A DNA stretch of 16,920 nt from an uncultured Collinsella sp. Lineage in GTDB: Bacteria; Actinomycetota; Coriobacteriia; Coriobacteriales; Coriobacteriaceae. The stretch covers positions 1 through 16,920 of the forward strand of contig CALJCO010000036.1 in NCBI GenBank assembly GCA_938023905.1, written 5' to 3'. The translations under genes were made by a program, and so were the position numbers. Shown in pieces: positions 1 through 7,072 of the stretch. Position 1 is the stretch's first letter. Every line of letters starts with the position of its first letter. Below the pieces are notes generated by a model, which saw only the letters and a list, made by a program, of their open reading frames with translations, had not been told where the DNA came from and searched no databases.

Positions 1-46
1 GTCCCAAACTGCCGGCAGGAAAGGAACGTCCCTGAGTGCCGGGTGG
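1..46. repeat. Imperfect direct repeat, two 19-nt copies
   Basis: Two related 19-nt units lie at 1-19 and 28-46. They share GTCCC and TGCCGG blocks and about 14 of 19 positions by eye. They sit beyond the PTS terminator, at the window edge, so any larger element is cut off. Nothing coding is seen here. A remnant of a dispersed intergenic repeat is possible, but that is inference. Confidence 0.35.
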
Positions 47-50
47 TATG

Positions 51-86
51 AAAAAAGGCGAGGACCCGTAGGGAGTCCTCGCCTTT
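51..86 (-). terminator. Rho-independent terminator of the PTS gene
   Basis: A perfect 12-bp stem is formed by 54-65 and 75-86 with a 9-nt loop. Read on the minus strand, the stem is GC-rich and ends in a run of six U (from the A run at 51-56). It lies 35 bases past the PTS stop codon, so it should end that transcript. Confidence 0.9.
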
Positions 87-121
87 GTTACAGGGGGCGA
101 TGTTATTCGCGTACTGCGGAA

Positions 122-2125
122 TTAGACCAGGCGGGCGTTGATCGTCTTGGCGATCTCGGCGGCGTCGGTGGAACCCTTGACGGTGGCACGGAAGTCCTCG
201 TCCATGAGCGCCTCGGCGACCTTGGACAGGATTTTGAGGTGCGTAGTGCCGGCCTGGGCACCGGGGATGAGCAGGGCGATAGCCACGTTGACGGGAGCGC
301 CGTCCATGGTGTCCCAACCGGTCACGCCGGACTCGTCCTTGACGACGATGACGGCAGCCTCGGTAATGGCGTCGGACTTGGCATGCGGGATGGCGAAGCC
401 CTCCATCATGCCCGTGGTGCCCTCGGCCTCGCGGGCCAGGAAGGCGTTCATGACGGCGTCGGCGTCGCTGGCGATACCGGCCTTGACGGCCTGGTTGGAA
501 ACGAAGCTCAGAGCCTCGTCACGAGAAGCGAAGTCCTCGGCGACAAAGACATTCTCGACCTTCACGAAGTCGGCAGCCTCGGCCTTGGGGGCCTCGACGG
601 CAGCGGCCTTGGGAGCCTCAACCGGCTTGGCTGCAGGAGCGGCCTTCTGGTTCTTCTCGAAGTCGTACTTCTTGAAGGCCACGAACAGGATGCCACCGAC
701 CACAGCGCCGATGAGGATCGCGAGGACCCACAGCGGACCGTTCTCGACAACGGGCAGGACCAGGAAGCCACCGTGAGGCGCCGGGTCGTGAACGTTGAAC
801 ATAATGGTCAGGATCGAAGCGATAGAGGAACCGAGCATCATGATGGGCATGACGGGCCAGATGTTCTTGGTCATGAACGGAATGGCGCCCTCGGTGATGT
901 GGGTGCAACCAAGGATGAGGTTGACGATACCGGCGTCGTGATCCTCCTGGCTGAAGTACTTCTTGCCGACAACGACGGCGAAGGTGGTGATCAGCGGCGG
1001 AACGATGCAAGCGGCGGAGACGGCAGCCATGAAGTTGGTGCCGAAGTTGTAGGTATCGGTGCCAACGCCAGCAGCCAGTGCCTCGGTGAGCATAGCGGTA
1101 CCGGTGACGTAAGCAGCCTTGTTGACCGGGCCACCCATGTCAAAGGCGCACATGCAGCCGATGGCAAGACCCAGGACAACGGCGCCAGAGGCGGACAGGC
1201 CCTTGAGGAAGTCCATCATGGCGGTGTTGATGGCAGCCATGGGGCCGGAAATACCGAGCATGACCAGGCCGACGATAGCCGTCGAGAACAGCGGGTACAG
1301 GAAGATGGCCTTGAGGCCGTCCAGGTTCTTGGGCAGACCGGCAAAGACCTTCTCGAGCAGCAGGATGACATAGCCGGCGAGGAAGCCGCCGACGATGCCG
1401 CCCAGGAAGCCGAAACCCACGCCGGCGCCACCGGCGTCGATCATACCGGTCTCGGCGTTAACAGGCAGGCCCTGGATGGCGATCATACCGGCAACAAAAC
1501 CGGGGACGAGCGCAGGACGCTTGCCGATGGATTCGGCGATGTAGGCGGAAAGCACCGGAACCATGAGGTTCATGGCGATGCCGCCGATGATCTTGAGCAT
1601 CGCAGCAAAGCTGTTGTAGTCAGACGCAGTCGAATCGAAAGACGTAATGCCCCACAGGAACGAGACGGCGGTCAGAACACCACCGGCAACGACGAAGACC
1701 AGCATATGGCTGACGCCGTTCATAAGGTGCTTATAGATGACGTGGCCGATAGACTCCTTCTCCTCGACCTCGTCCTCGACATCGGCAGCGGCTGCAACCG
1801 TGCCGTCGCTCTTGGCGGCGAGCGCGCGGTCAATCAGCTTACCGGCGGCCTCAACAGACAGGGCCTTGGAAACACCAACGGAAACCATGGGCTTGCCGGC
1901 GAAACGCTCAGCCTGGACATCCTTATCGGCTGCGACGACAACGGCCTTGGCGCCAGCGATCTCGCTCTTGGTGAGCTCGTTCTCGACACCGACCTGGCCA
2001 TGGGTCTCGACCTTAATGGTCAGACCGCGCTCGGCAGCTGCCTTCTCTAGTGCCTCCTTCGCCATGAAGGTGTGCGCGATACCGGTCGGGCAACCGGTGG
2101 CGGCGATGATGTCAAACTTAGCCAT
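122..2125 (-). CDS. PTS fructose-family permease, fused IIB-IIC-IIA
   Basis: A 667-residue sugar permease of the phosphotransferase system. It imports a sugar across the membrane while phosphorylating it with phosphate from HPr. The IIB domain is at the N-terminus, with the phospho-cysteine C12 in the ATGCPTGIAHTFMA signature. The hydrophobic IIC channel follows (about 135-490), then an Ala/Pro hinge (about 493-519) and a fructose/mannitol-type IIA domain with phospho-histidine H581 in GFAIPH. The start at 2125 was chosen because a strong ribosome site (AAGAAGGAGG) precedes it and the IIB domain begins there; the frame stays open further upstream without support. The FruA-type order I know from Bacillus is A-B-C, whereas here it is B-C-A. 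No 1-phosphofructokinase gene is in view, so fructose is the family name rather than a proven substrate. An RpiR-type regulator is divergent upstream and probably controls it. Confidence 0.93.
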   Translation of the reverse strand: MAKFDIIAATGCPTGIAHTFMAKEALEKAAAERGLTIKVETHGQVGVENELTKSEIAGAKAVVVAADKDVQAERFAGKPMVSVGVSKALSVEAAGKLIDRALAAKSDGTVAAAADVEDEVEEKESIGHVIYKHLMNGVSHMLVFVVAGGVLTAVSFLWGITSFDSTASDYNSFAAMLKIIGGIAMNLMVPVLSAYIAESIGKRPALVPGFVAGMIAIQGLPVNAETGMIDAGGAGVGFGFLGGIVGGFLAGYVILLLEKVFAGLPKNLDGLKAIFLYPLFSTAIVGLVMLGISGPMAAINTAMMDFLKGLSASGAVVLGLAIGCMCAFDMGGPVNKAAYVTGTAMLTEALAAGVGTDTYNFGTNFMAAVSAACIVPPLITTFAVVVGKKYFSQEDHDAGIVNLILGCTHITEGAIPFMTKNIWPVMPIMMLGSSIASILTIMFNVHDPAPHGGFLVLPVVENGPLWVLAILIGAVVGGILFVAFKKYDFEKNQKAAPAAKPVEAPKAAAVEAPKAEAADFVKVENVFVAEDFASRDEALSFVSNQAVKAGIASDADAVMNAFLAREAEGTTGMMEGFAIPHAKSDAITEAAVIVVKDESGVTGWDTMDGAPVNVAIALLIPGAQAGTTHLKILSKVAEALMDEDFRATVKGSTDAAEIAKTINARLV

Positions 2126-2147
2126 GTGTCCCTCCTTCTTGAGTACT

Positions 2148-2187
2148 GCGCCCGCAGGCGCTCCCCTACACGCGCGTCCTTGCGCGC
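2148..2187 (-). other. Two GC-rich hairpins in the PTS 5' leader
   Basis: Between the likely promoter and the ribosome site, two short perfect 5-bp stems occur in tandem. One pairs 2148-2152 with 2157-2161, the other 2172-2176 with 2183-2187. Both are made only of G and C. They would fold in the leader RNA just upstream of the Shine-Dalgarno sequence. No T run follows, so they are not ordinary terminators. A role in mRNA stability or antitermination is only a guess. Confidence 0.35.
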
Positions 2188-2252
2188 TTTTCCACAACTG
2201 AAAGATACCAACCTACCGTCCGCGTGAGAAGAGACAAGGCGCAATTCTCCGG

Positions 2253-2296
2253 TGAAAGGTTCTTTCATAACCGTAAACGGTAAATGAAAGTTTACC
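2253..2296. promoter_or_regulatory. Cluster of overlapping palindromes, likely operator of the RpiR-type regulator
   Basis: Three inverted repeats interlock in the gap between divergent genes. TGAAAG-GTT-CTTTCA is perfect at 2253-2267. CTTTCAT/ATGAAAG pairs 2262-2268 with 2284-2290 and encloses ACCGT-AA-ACGGT. GGTAAA-N6-TTTACC is perfect at 2279-2296. Further TGAAA half-sites lie at 2306-2310 and 2332-2336. TGAAA/TTTCA palindromes are known for some RpiR-family regulators. Position and symmetry suggest binding of the divergently encoded regulator; a second regulator on the GTAAACGG core is possible. Confidence 0.6.
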
Positions 2297-2318
2297 ATCA
2301 ACACTTGAAACGGCAAGG
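2279..2318 (-). promoter_or_regulatory. Candidate promoter of the PTS gene
   Basis: On the minus strand a TTGCCG box is followed after 16 nt by TAAACT, ending just before the palindrome cluster core. Each box matches the sigma-70 consensus at four of six positions. The start site would fall inside the operator, which fits repression by the divergent regulator. The match is weak and no other good candidate was found. Confidence 0.25.
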
Positions 2319-2324
2319 TGTATC

Positions 2325-2354
2325 TTGTAATTGAAAATCCCCCTATACTATGAC
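2325..2354 (+). promoter_or_regulatory. Candidate promoter of the RpiR-type regulator
   Basis: TTGTAA at 2325-2330 is followed, after 18 nt, by TATGAC at 2349-2354; an overlapping TATACT lies at 2344-2349. Either could be the -10 box. The site is about 45-50 bases upstream of the chosen start codon. Spacing is not ideal for TATACT, so the exact boxes are uncertain. Confidence 0.25.
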
Positions 2355-2396
2355 ATTACAAACGAGTCCATTTTTCATGCCAACCAGGAGCCATCC

Positions 2397-3254
2397 ATGA
2401 CCGATAGTAGCAAGAGCGCACTTTCCCTCATTAGTACCCACCAGGGATACAGCGAGTCCGAGCAGCGCATTGTCGACTATATATTGGAGCACCAGTCCGA
2501 GGCGCCGCGCCTGACGGCCGCCCAGCTCTCACGAGCCGCCGCCACGTCCGAGGCGACGGTTTCGCGCTTCTGCCGCAAGCTGGGCTTTGGCAGCTTCCGC
2601 AGCTTTCAGTTTTCGTTGGCGCGCGACTTGGAGAGTCAGCGCAACGAGGGCCTGACTGACGAAGTCTCGCTCGACAACATGGAGCAGAGCCTTAAGAACA
2701 TCCTGGCTGCAAAGGTGAGCGAGCTTAATGCGACCATCGACGGGATCGACCACGATACGCTGGCGGCTGTTGTACATGCCCTTAAGTATGCAGGGGTTAT
2801 TGAGTTTGCGGCTGTGGGCAATACGAACGCAGTCGCGCTCGATGCAACGTTTAAGTTTTCGCAGCTGGGCCTGCGCTGCATGGCGAGCACCATTAGCGAG
2901 ACATCAATCGGCTTTGCGCTCACGTTGCGCCCGGGCGACGTCATAGTGCTCATCTCAAACTCCGGCAAATCGCGTCGACTGAACCGTATGGCAAAAGCGG
3001 CACGCGACTGCGGCGCCACGGTAGTCGTCATCAGCAGCGACAGCAAGTCTCCACTTGCGCGCCTAGCCGACTACACCTTTAATACCGTCAATCACGAAGC
3101 GCTGCTGACGACAGGAGACTTTGCGTTCTCTAAGATCAGCGCCACGATGATCATCGAAGTCATCTACAACTTCCTACTGCCCGAGATTGAAGACGCTCGC
3201 GAACATATCAGCTACTACGAGGAGCTCATCCAGCCGGATAAGGTCGTGGAGTAG
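2397..3254 (+). CDS. MurR/RpiR family transcriptional regulator
   Basis: A 285-residue DNA-binding regulator that senses a phosphosugar. The N-terminal HTH_6 domain (about 8-80) contains the family-typical stretch with TAAQLS, SEATVSRFCRKLGF and SFRSF. The C-terminal SIS sugar-phosphate isomerase-like domain (about 125-260) contains the SNSGKS ligand loop at 187-192. The start at 2397 was chosen because AGGAG lies 6 nt upstream and the HTH domain starts normally; an upstream TTG at 2331 in the same frame has no such support. It is the only plus-strand gene in the window and is divergent from the PTS permease. It probably controls that gene, and perhaps itself, through the palindromes between them. 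The inducer is unknown; the phosphorylated product of the transporter is the obvious candidate. Confidence 0.92.
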   Translation: MTDSSKSALSLISTHQGYSESEQRIVDYILEHQSEAPRLTAAQLSRAAATSEATVSRFCRKLGFGSFRSFQFSLARDLESQRNEGLTDEVSLDNMEQSLKNILAAKVSELNATIDGIDHDTLAAVVHALKYAGVIEFAAVGNTNAVALDATFKFSQLGLRCMASTISETSIGFALTLRPGDVIVLISNSGKSRRLNRMAKAARDCGATVVVISSDSKSPLARLADYTFNTVNHEALLTTGDFAFSKISATMIIEVIYNFLLPEIEDAREHISYYEELIQPDKVVE

Positions 3255-3284
3255 GTTTTGGCAGGAGTCGATATGTACCGTTCC

Positions 3285-3442
3285 CACAAAACTATGCCGG
3301 TTTACTACGATGAAATCGCAATGCGTGACCATATCGCGTTTTAAAAGAAAACCGCAGGCTTTCTACCTGCGGTTTTCTTTTTACAATTTTAGCCATGCTC
3401 GAGCCACGCCAATTCATCGTAGTAAACCGACATAGTTTTGTG
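3285..3442. repeat. 30-bp inverted repeat enclosing a bidirectional terminator
   Basis: The arms at 3285-3314 and 3413-3442 are inverted copies of each other over 30 bases with one difference (3297 against 3430). On the minus strand that difference is a G-U wobble. The 98-base interior holds the terminator at 3343-3381, which sits almost in the middle. No gene is seen inside and no target-site duplication flanks the arms. Each convergent mRNA (rpiR-like and recN) therefore carries the same 30-nt sequence just before its terminator. Confidence 0.85.
3343..3381. terminator. Bidirectional terminator shared by the RpiR-type gene and recN
   Basis: A perfect 16-bp stem is formed by 3343-3358 and 3366-3381 with a 7-nt loop. 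The core is CCGCAGG/CCTGCGG, flanked by A-rich and T-rich tails. Either strand gives a GC hairpin followed by U-rich RNA. It lies between two convergent genes and can end both transcripts. Confidence 0.93.
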
Positions 3443-3464
3443 ACACATGAGCCACGCAAGCACG

Positions 3465-3500
3465 TGGTGGGACAAAAATATCAGTAGTTTTATCCCACCA
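3465..3500. other. Hairpin just past the recN stop codon
   Basis: TGGTGGGA at 3465-3472 pairs perfectly with TCCCACCA at 3493-3500. After one mismatch the stem continues with AAAA/TTTT (3474-3477 with 3488-3491). No U run follows on either strand, so it is not a classic terminator. It would form in the recN 3' untranslated region, 16 bases after the stop, ahead of the shared terminator. Confidence 0.55.
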
Positions 3501-3516
3501 ACACCGCTGATACGGC

Positions 3517-5145
3517 CTAGCCTCGAGCTTCTTCGAGCATCTGCTTGGCATGCGCCAAGCTCGCCTCCGATTGATCGCCGCTCAACATACGGGCGATCTC
3601 GGCGGTACGCGCTTCGCCGGATACCTCGTCCAAATGCGTCTGGGGAACATCGCCCGGTTCCTTGCTGACGACATAATGCTTGTCAGCCATGACGGCGACC
3701 TGCGCCAAGTGGGTTACGACAATCACCTGATGCGTAGCGGCGAGATCTGCCAGCACGCCCGCGAGCGCACGCGCCGTGGAGCCACCGACACCAGCATCGA
3801 CCTCGTCAAACACCAGCGTATCAACACCGTCCGCGTTACCGAGGACAACCTTGCTTGCCAGCATGACGCGGCTGAGCTCGCCGCCCGACGCAATTCGACG
3901 CAGGGGACGCGGCGTCAAGCCGGCACCGCTGCGATACAAAAGCTCGTAGCTCGAAGGACCCGCCGGCGTCCACTCGGCGCGCGGAAGATCACGCGACTCC
4001 CAAACGAGCTCGGCGCCGCCCATCTCCAAGCGTGCCATCTGACGACCAACCTCGTGGCAGAAGCGCGGGGCCGCCGTATTGCGAGCGCGCTTAAGCGCCT
4101 TGGCAGCGGCAAACAACTCGCGCTCAGCAGCACCAAGTGATTCGCGCGCCTTTTTGATCTGTTCATCGCCATCATCGACCAGGGACAGCAGCTCTTGCGA
4201 GCGATCGCGCATGGCAAAAACATCGTCCATGGTGGGACCCCACTGACGCAACAGGCCCTGGAGGTCGGAATACCGCTCGCGCATGCGAGCGAGCTCGCGC
4301 GGGTCGAAGGCGACGCCATCGCGATAGGCACGAAGCTCGTTCGCGCTATCCTCAAGGGAGATGCAGGCATCCGAAAGCGCATCGGCAATGTCGCCCAGTT
4401 TGCGATCGACGGTAGCCATACGGGAAAGCTCTGCCACGGCGCTGTTCACGGCATCGAGCGCTCCCCCTTCGGCGGCAAGTGATGCATGGGCATCGTTAGC
4501 AGTGGCGACCAGTACCTCGGCATGTTCGGAGCGCGGCAGCAGTTCCTCGAGTTCCTCATACTCGCCCGGCTTGGGGTCGACCTCGCCGATGCGCTCGAGG
4601 GCAAAGCGCGCCTCCTCGACACGGCTCCCCTGCGCACGCGAGGCTTCCTCCACACGGCGAAGCTCCTTGGCGGCGTCACGCGAAGCCTTGAAGCAGGCAC
4701 GGTAACGGTCGAGCGCCTCGAGCGCAGAGCGACCAGCCCAGGCATCGACCATGGCAACGTGATGCGCCGGATCGAGGAGGCGCTGGTGCTCGTGCTGACC
4801 GCAAAGATCCATCATCACGCCGACGCGCTCCGAAAGCTCACGCACGCTGGCGATGCGGCCGTCAATTTTTACGCGGCTGCGGCCCTCGGCAGAAAGGCTA
4901 CGCTGTACGGTGAACCCCTCCGTGTCGTGCGGACCGTCGAACAGGCGCGCCTCGACGCTCGCCAGCGCCTCGCCCTCGCGCACCGTCGACGAATCCGCGC
5001 GCTCGCCCAAAATAAGCTTGAGGGCCGAGAGCAGCGCGGTCTTGCCGGCGCCGGTCTCGCCGGTCAAAACCGTTAGGCCCGCACTCGGAACCAACGTCGC
5101 CTCGCGAATGAGCGCGATGTTGGAAACCTGCAGCTCATCGATCAT
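3517..5145 (-). CDS. recN: DNA repair ATPase RecN
   Basis: A 542-residue SMC-like protein that acts early in double-strand break repair by recombination. The N-terminal half-ATPase has the Walker A motif GETGAGKT at 29-36, followed by LILGERAD. The central part (about 150-370) is rich in Glu, Ala, Leu and Arg, as expected for coiled coils. The C-terminal half-ATPase has an ABC-type signature region (IASGGELSR), Walker B with FDEVDAGVGG at 446-455 and the VTHLAQVA switch. Length fits the family. The start at 5145 (MIDELQVSNIALI) was chosen for alignment with RecN N-termini and a GGAG 6 nt upstream; an ATG 12 bases earlier is the alternative. Its first 11 bases overlap the end of nadK, suggesting translational coupling. 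It is the last gene of the operon. Confidence 0.95.
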   Translation of the reverse strand: MIDELQVSNIALIREATLVPSAGLTVLTGETGAGKTALLSALKLILGERADSSTVREGEALASVEARLFDGPHDTEGFTVQRSLSAEGRSRVKIDGRIASVRELSERVGVMMDLCGQHEHQRLLDPAHHVAMVDAWAGRSALEALDRYRACFKASRDAAKELRRVEEASRAQGSRVEEARFALERIGEVDPKPGEYEELEELLPRSEHAEVLVATANDAHASLAAEGGALDAVNSAVAELSRMATVDRKLGDIADALSDACISLEDSANELRAYRDGVAFDPRELARMRERYSDLQGLLRQWGPTMDDVFAMRDRSQELLSLVDDGDEQIKKARESLGAAERELFAAAKALKRARNTAAPRFCHEVGRQMARLEMGGAELVWESRDLPRAEWTPAGPSSYELLYRSGAGLTPRPLRRIASGGELSRVMLASKVVLGNADGVDTLVFDEVDAGVGGSTARALAGVLADLAATHQVIVVTHLAQVAVMADKHYVVSKEPGDVPQTHLDEVSGEARTAEIARMLSGDQSEASLAHAKQMLEEARG

Positions 5146-5995
5146 GGCGCACTCCATAGAACACGCGGCTCACCGAGTTATAGAAGCTCTCGGGACCGTA
5201 ATCAAGCAGCAGCACGTCGCCGGGACCACGGCGCACGGCCACGCTCTCGACCGTGCCATCGCAGGTAATAAACTGTCCGTCGATGGCAATCGCCGGCACG
5301 CTCGGGCGATCATCGGACATAAAGATCTCGACGACATCACTCGGCGAGGTCAAAAAAGCGCGAGCCTGAATGGTATGCGGGGCGATGGGCACACAGACCA
5401 TACCAGTGTAATCGGGGCTGACAATGGGGCCGCCGGCGGAAAGCGCGTAGCCGGTGGAGCCGGTCGCCGTCGAAACGACGACACCGTCGCCGCGAAGGCG
5501 GTCGATATGATGGCCGGACACCGTGATGTCAAACTCAACCATATCGGACAGGGGGCCGCGCGTAAGTGCCATATCGTTGAGGGCAAACGTGCGCACGACA
5601 TCCTTCGTGCCGTCTTCGCGCACGGACACGATATCCGCGGCGATCGTGGCGCGACGACTCACGTGGAGCTCACCGGACAGGGCATCGCTCACAACCTGCA
5701 AAATATCGCGTTCCTCGGGACTGGCCGCCGTCAAAAAGCCCAAGTGACCATAGGAAAGACCAAGAATAGGAATCTCGCGGTAGTTGAGGATACGGGCCGC
5801 ACGAAGCAACGTGCCGTCGCCGCCGAGCGTGATGACAAGATCGGCACCATCCACGTCGGGCGTACTCTGGATCTTGGAGCGCTGGTCGGCCGCCCATGCG
5901 ACCTCGTAGCCTTGGCGCGTCAGCCAAAGCTCGAGCATCAGGCCGCTCTCGACCGCCTCTTGCTTGTAGTAATTGGGAACCAGAAAGACCTTCAT
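5135..5995 (-). CDS. nadK: NAD kinase
   Basis: A 286-residue cytoplasmic kinase that makes NADP from NAD with ATP or polyphosphate. The diagnostic GGDGT motif is at 58-62, followed by the family-typical LLRAAR. The second conserved block, with SATGSTGYALSAGGP, is in the C-terminal half. Its ATG at 5995 overlaps the tlyA stop in an ATGA arrangement, and its own stop lies inside recN. The tlyA-nadK-recN order is conserved in many Gram-positive bacteria, so the three are almost certainly co-translated from one mRNA. Nothing unusual was seen. Confidence 0.96.
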   Translation of the reverse strand: MKVFLVPNYYKQEAVESGLMLELWLTRQGYEVAWAADQRSKIQSTPDVDGADLVITLGGDGTLLRAARILNYREIPILGLSYGHLGFLTAASPEERDILQVVSDALSGELHVSRRATIAADIVSVREDGTKDVVRTFALNDMALTRGPLSDMVEFDITVSGHHIDRLRGDGVVVSTATGSTGYALSAGGPIVSPDYTGMVCVPIAPHTIQARAFLTSPSDVVEIFMSDDRPSVPAIAIDGQFITCDGTVESVAVRRGPGDVLLLDYGPESFYNSVSRVFYGVRHDR

Positions 5996-6804
5996 AGCGT
6001 TGCAGCTTTCTCGCTCAAAGCCGATACCTGGGATTGCAACTCGTCATCGGAGCGCTCGCTGGGGGCAAACCTCGTGCCGTACAGGAAAAACTCCACGTTG
6101 CCCTTGGCGCCATGGATGGGCGACACGCACACGTCGACCGGGAACAAGCCTTTTGCGGCGAACAGCTCAATCGCCGCCACGAGCGTGTCAACACGCACAG
6201 TGGGATCTGTCACGATACCGCCCTCGCCCACCAGCGCCGCCGGAGCCTCAAACTGCGGCTTCACGAGCGTGCAGAACGACCCCGTCGGCGTCAGGCACGC
6301 CAGCACGGCGTCGATGATGTTCGCGATGCTGGTAAACGACACGTCGCACACGGCCAGGTCGATTGCGTCGCCGTAGCCGAGCTCGGGCAGCTGCGTCACA
6401 TTCGTGCGCTCGTGCAGCGTCACGCGATCGTCCTGGCGAAGCGACCAGTCGAACTGAGCACGGCCCACGTCGACCGAGACAACAGTCGCAGCACCGCGCT
6501 TGAGCAGGCAATCGGTAAAGCCGCCGGTAGAGCAACCTACGTCCAGGCAGGCAAGGCCCGTGGGATCGATACAAAACGCATCGAGCGCACCCTCGAGCTT
6601 AAGGCCACCGCGCCCAACGTACGGAATGCGTCCCTTAACATGCAGCGGCAGGCCCGGCGTCACCTTGAGCCCCGGAGAGGTCAAACGCTCACCGCCGCTC
6701 GAGACCAAGCCGGCCATAAGAGTGCGAAGGGCATCCGCGCGATCGGCGCAGATGCCCTGTGAAATCAGTTCGTCATCGAGACGCACGCGTTTCATGAATG
6801 CCAT
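5992..6804 (-). CDS. tlyA: TlyA family rRNA 2'-O-methyltransferase
   Basis: A 270-residue RNA methyltransferase. In mycobacteria TlyA methylates 16S and 23S rRNA at cytidine 2'-OH and is needed for capreomycin sensitivity; older names call it hemolysin A. An N-terminal S4 RNA-binding domain (about 5-65) precedes a Rossmann domain with the SAM loop LDVGCSTGG at 87-95. The K-D-K-E catalytic tetrad is visible at K69, D154, K182 and E238. The start is uncertain: ATG 6804 shares one base with the xseB stop (TGATG), TTG 6807 is just before it, and ATG 6795 gives a slightly shorter protein. None has a strong ribosome site, so coupling to xseB translation is likely. Substrate specificity is inferred from the family only. 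Confidence 0.93.
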   Translation of the reverse strand: MAFMKRVRLDDELISQGICADRADALRTLMAGLVSSGGERLTSPGLKVTPGLPLHVKGRIPYVGRGGLKLEGALDAFCIDPTGLACLDVGCSTGGFTDCLLKRGAATVVSVDVGRAQFDWSLRQDDRVTLHERTNVTQLPELGYGDAIDLAVCDVSFTSIANIIDAVLACLTPTGSFCTLVKPQFEAPAALVGEGGIVTDPTVRVDTLVAAIELFAAKGLFPVDVCVSPIHGAKGNVEFFLYGTRFAPSERSDDELQSQVSALSEKAATL

Positions 6805-7070
6805 CAACCATTCGTATCCGGGGATGCAGCCTGTCTATCTTGGGACTCGTTTGCCGCATCCTCATCGTATTCCTGCTCGAGCTTGTCGGCCTCACGCGGC
6901 GTCAGCTCAAACTTGTCGACCATATCGACCGCACGGGAGCCAAGCTCAATCGCCTCGTCAAACAAATCGAGCGAACGCTCCAGGGACGTATCCTTGGAGC
7001 GAACGGTGGCGATGATCTGGTCCAGGCGATCCGAGATCTCATCGAAGTTGCGGACGGAACCCTCTGGCAT
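6804..7070 (-). CDS. xseB: Exodeoxyribonuclease VII small subunit
   Basis: An 88-residue small subunit of exonuclease VII, which degrades single-stranded DNA together with XseA. The family core is clear at about 8-60, with NFDEISDRLDQIIATVR, then SLERSLDLFDEAIELG and a short coiled-coil continuation. The last 25 residues are acidic and polar. It starts 2 bases after the nusB stop and ends at the tlyA start. The large subunit gene xseA, normally adjacent, is not in the window. Confidence 0.93.
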   Translation of the reverse strand: MPEGSVRNFDEISDRLDQIIATVRSKDTSLERSLDLFDEAIELGSRAVDMVDKFELTPREADKLEQEYDEDAANESQDRQAASPDTNG

Positions 7071-7072
7071 GG

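Noticed and set aside
239..2050. Long open frame on the plus strand opposite the PTS gene
   Set aside because: It mirrors the codon bias of the PTS gene on the other strand, its product is low-complexity Gly/Asp/His-rich, and it has no recognisable domain. The same holds for long plus-strand frames opposite the peptidase, ruvX and alaS.
3285..3442. MITE or insertion sequence remnant
   Set aside because: The inverted ends resemble one, but no target-site duplication flanks the arms, there is no transposase trace, and the centred terminator fits a role at convergent gene ends. Only a second copy in the genome would reopen this.
5146..5157. Upstream ATG start for recN
   Set aside because: It would add four residues not matching RecN N-termini, while the ATG at 5145 has a GGAG site at good distance. 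The difference is minor.
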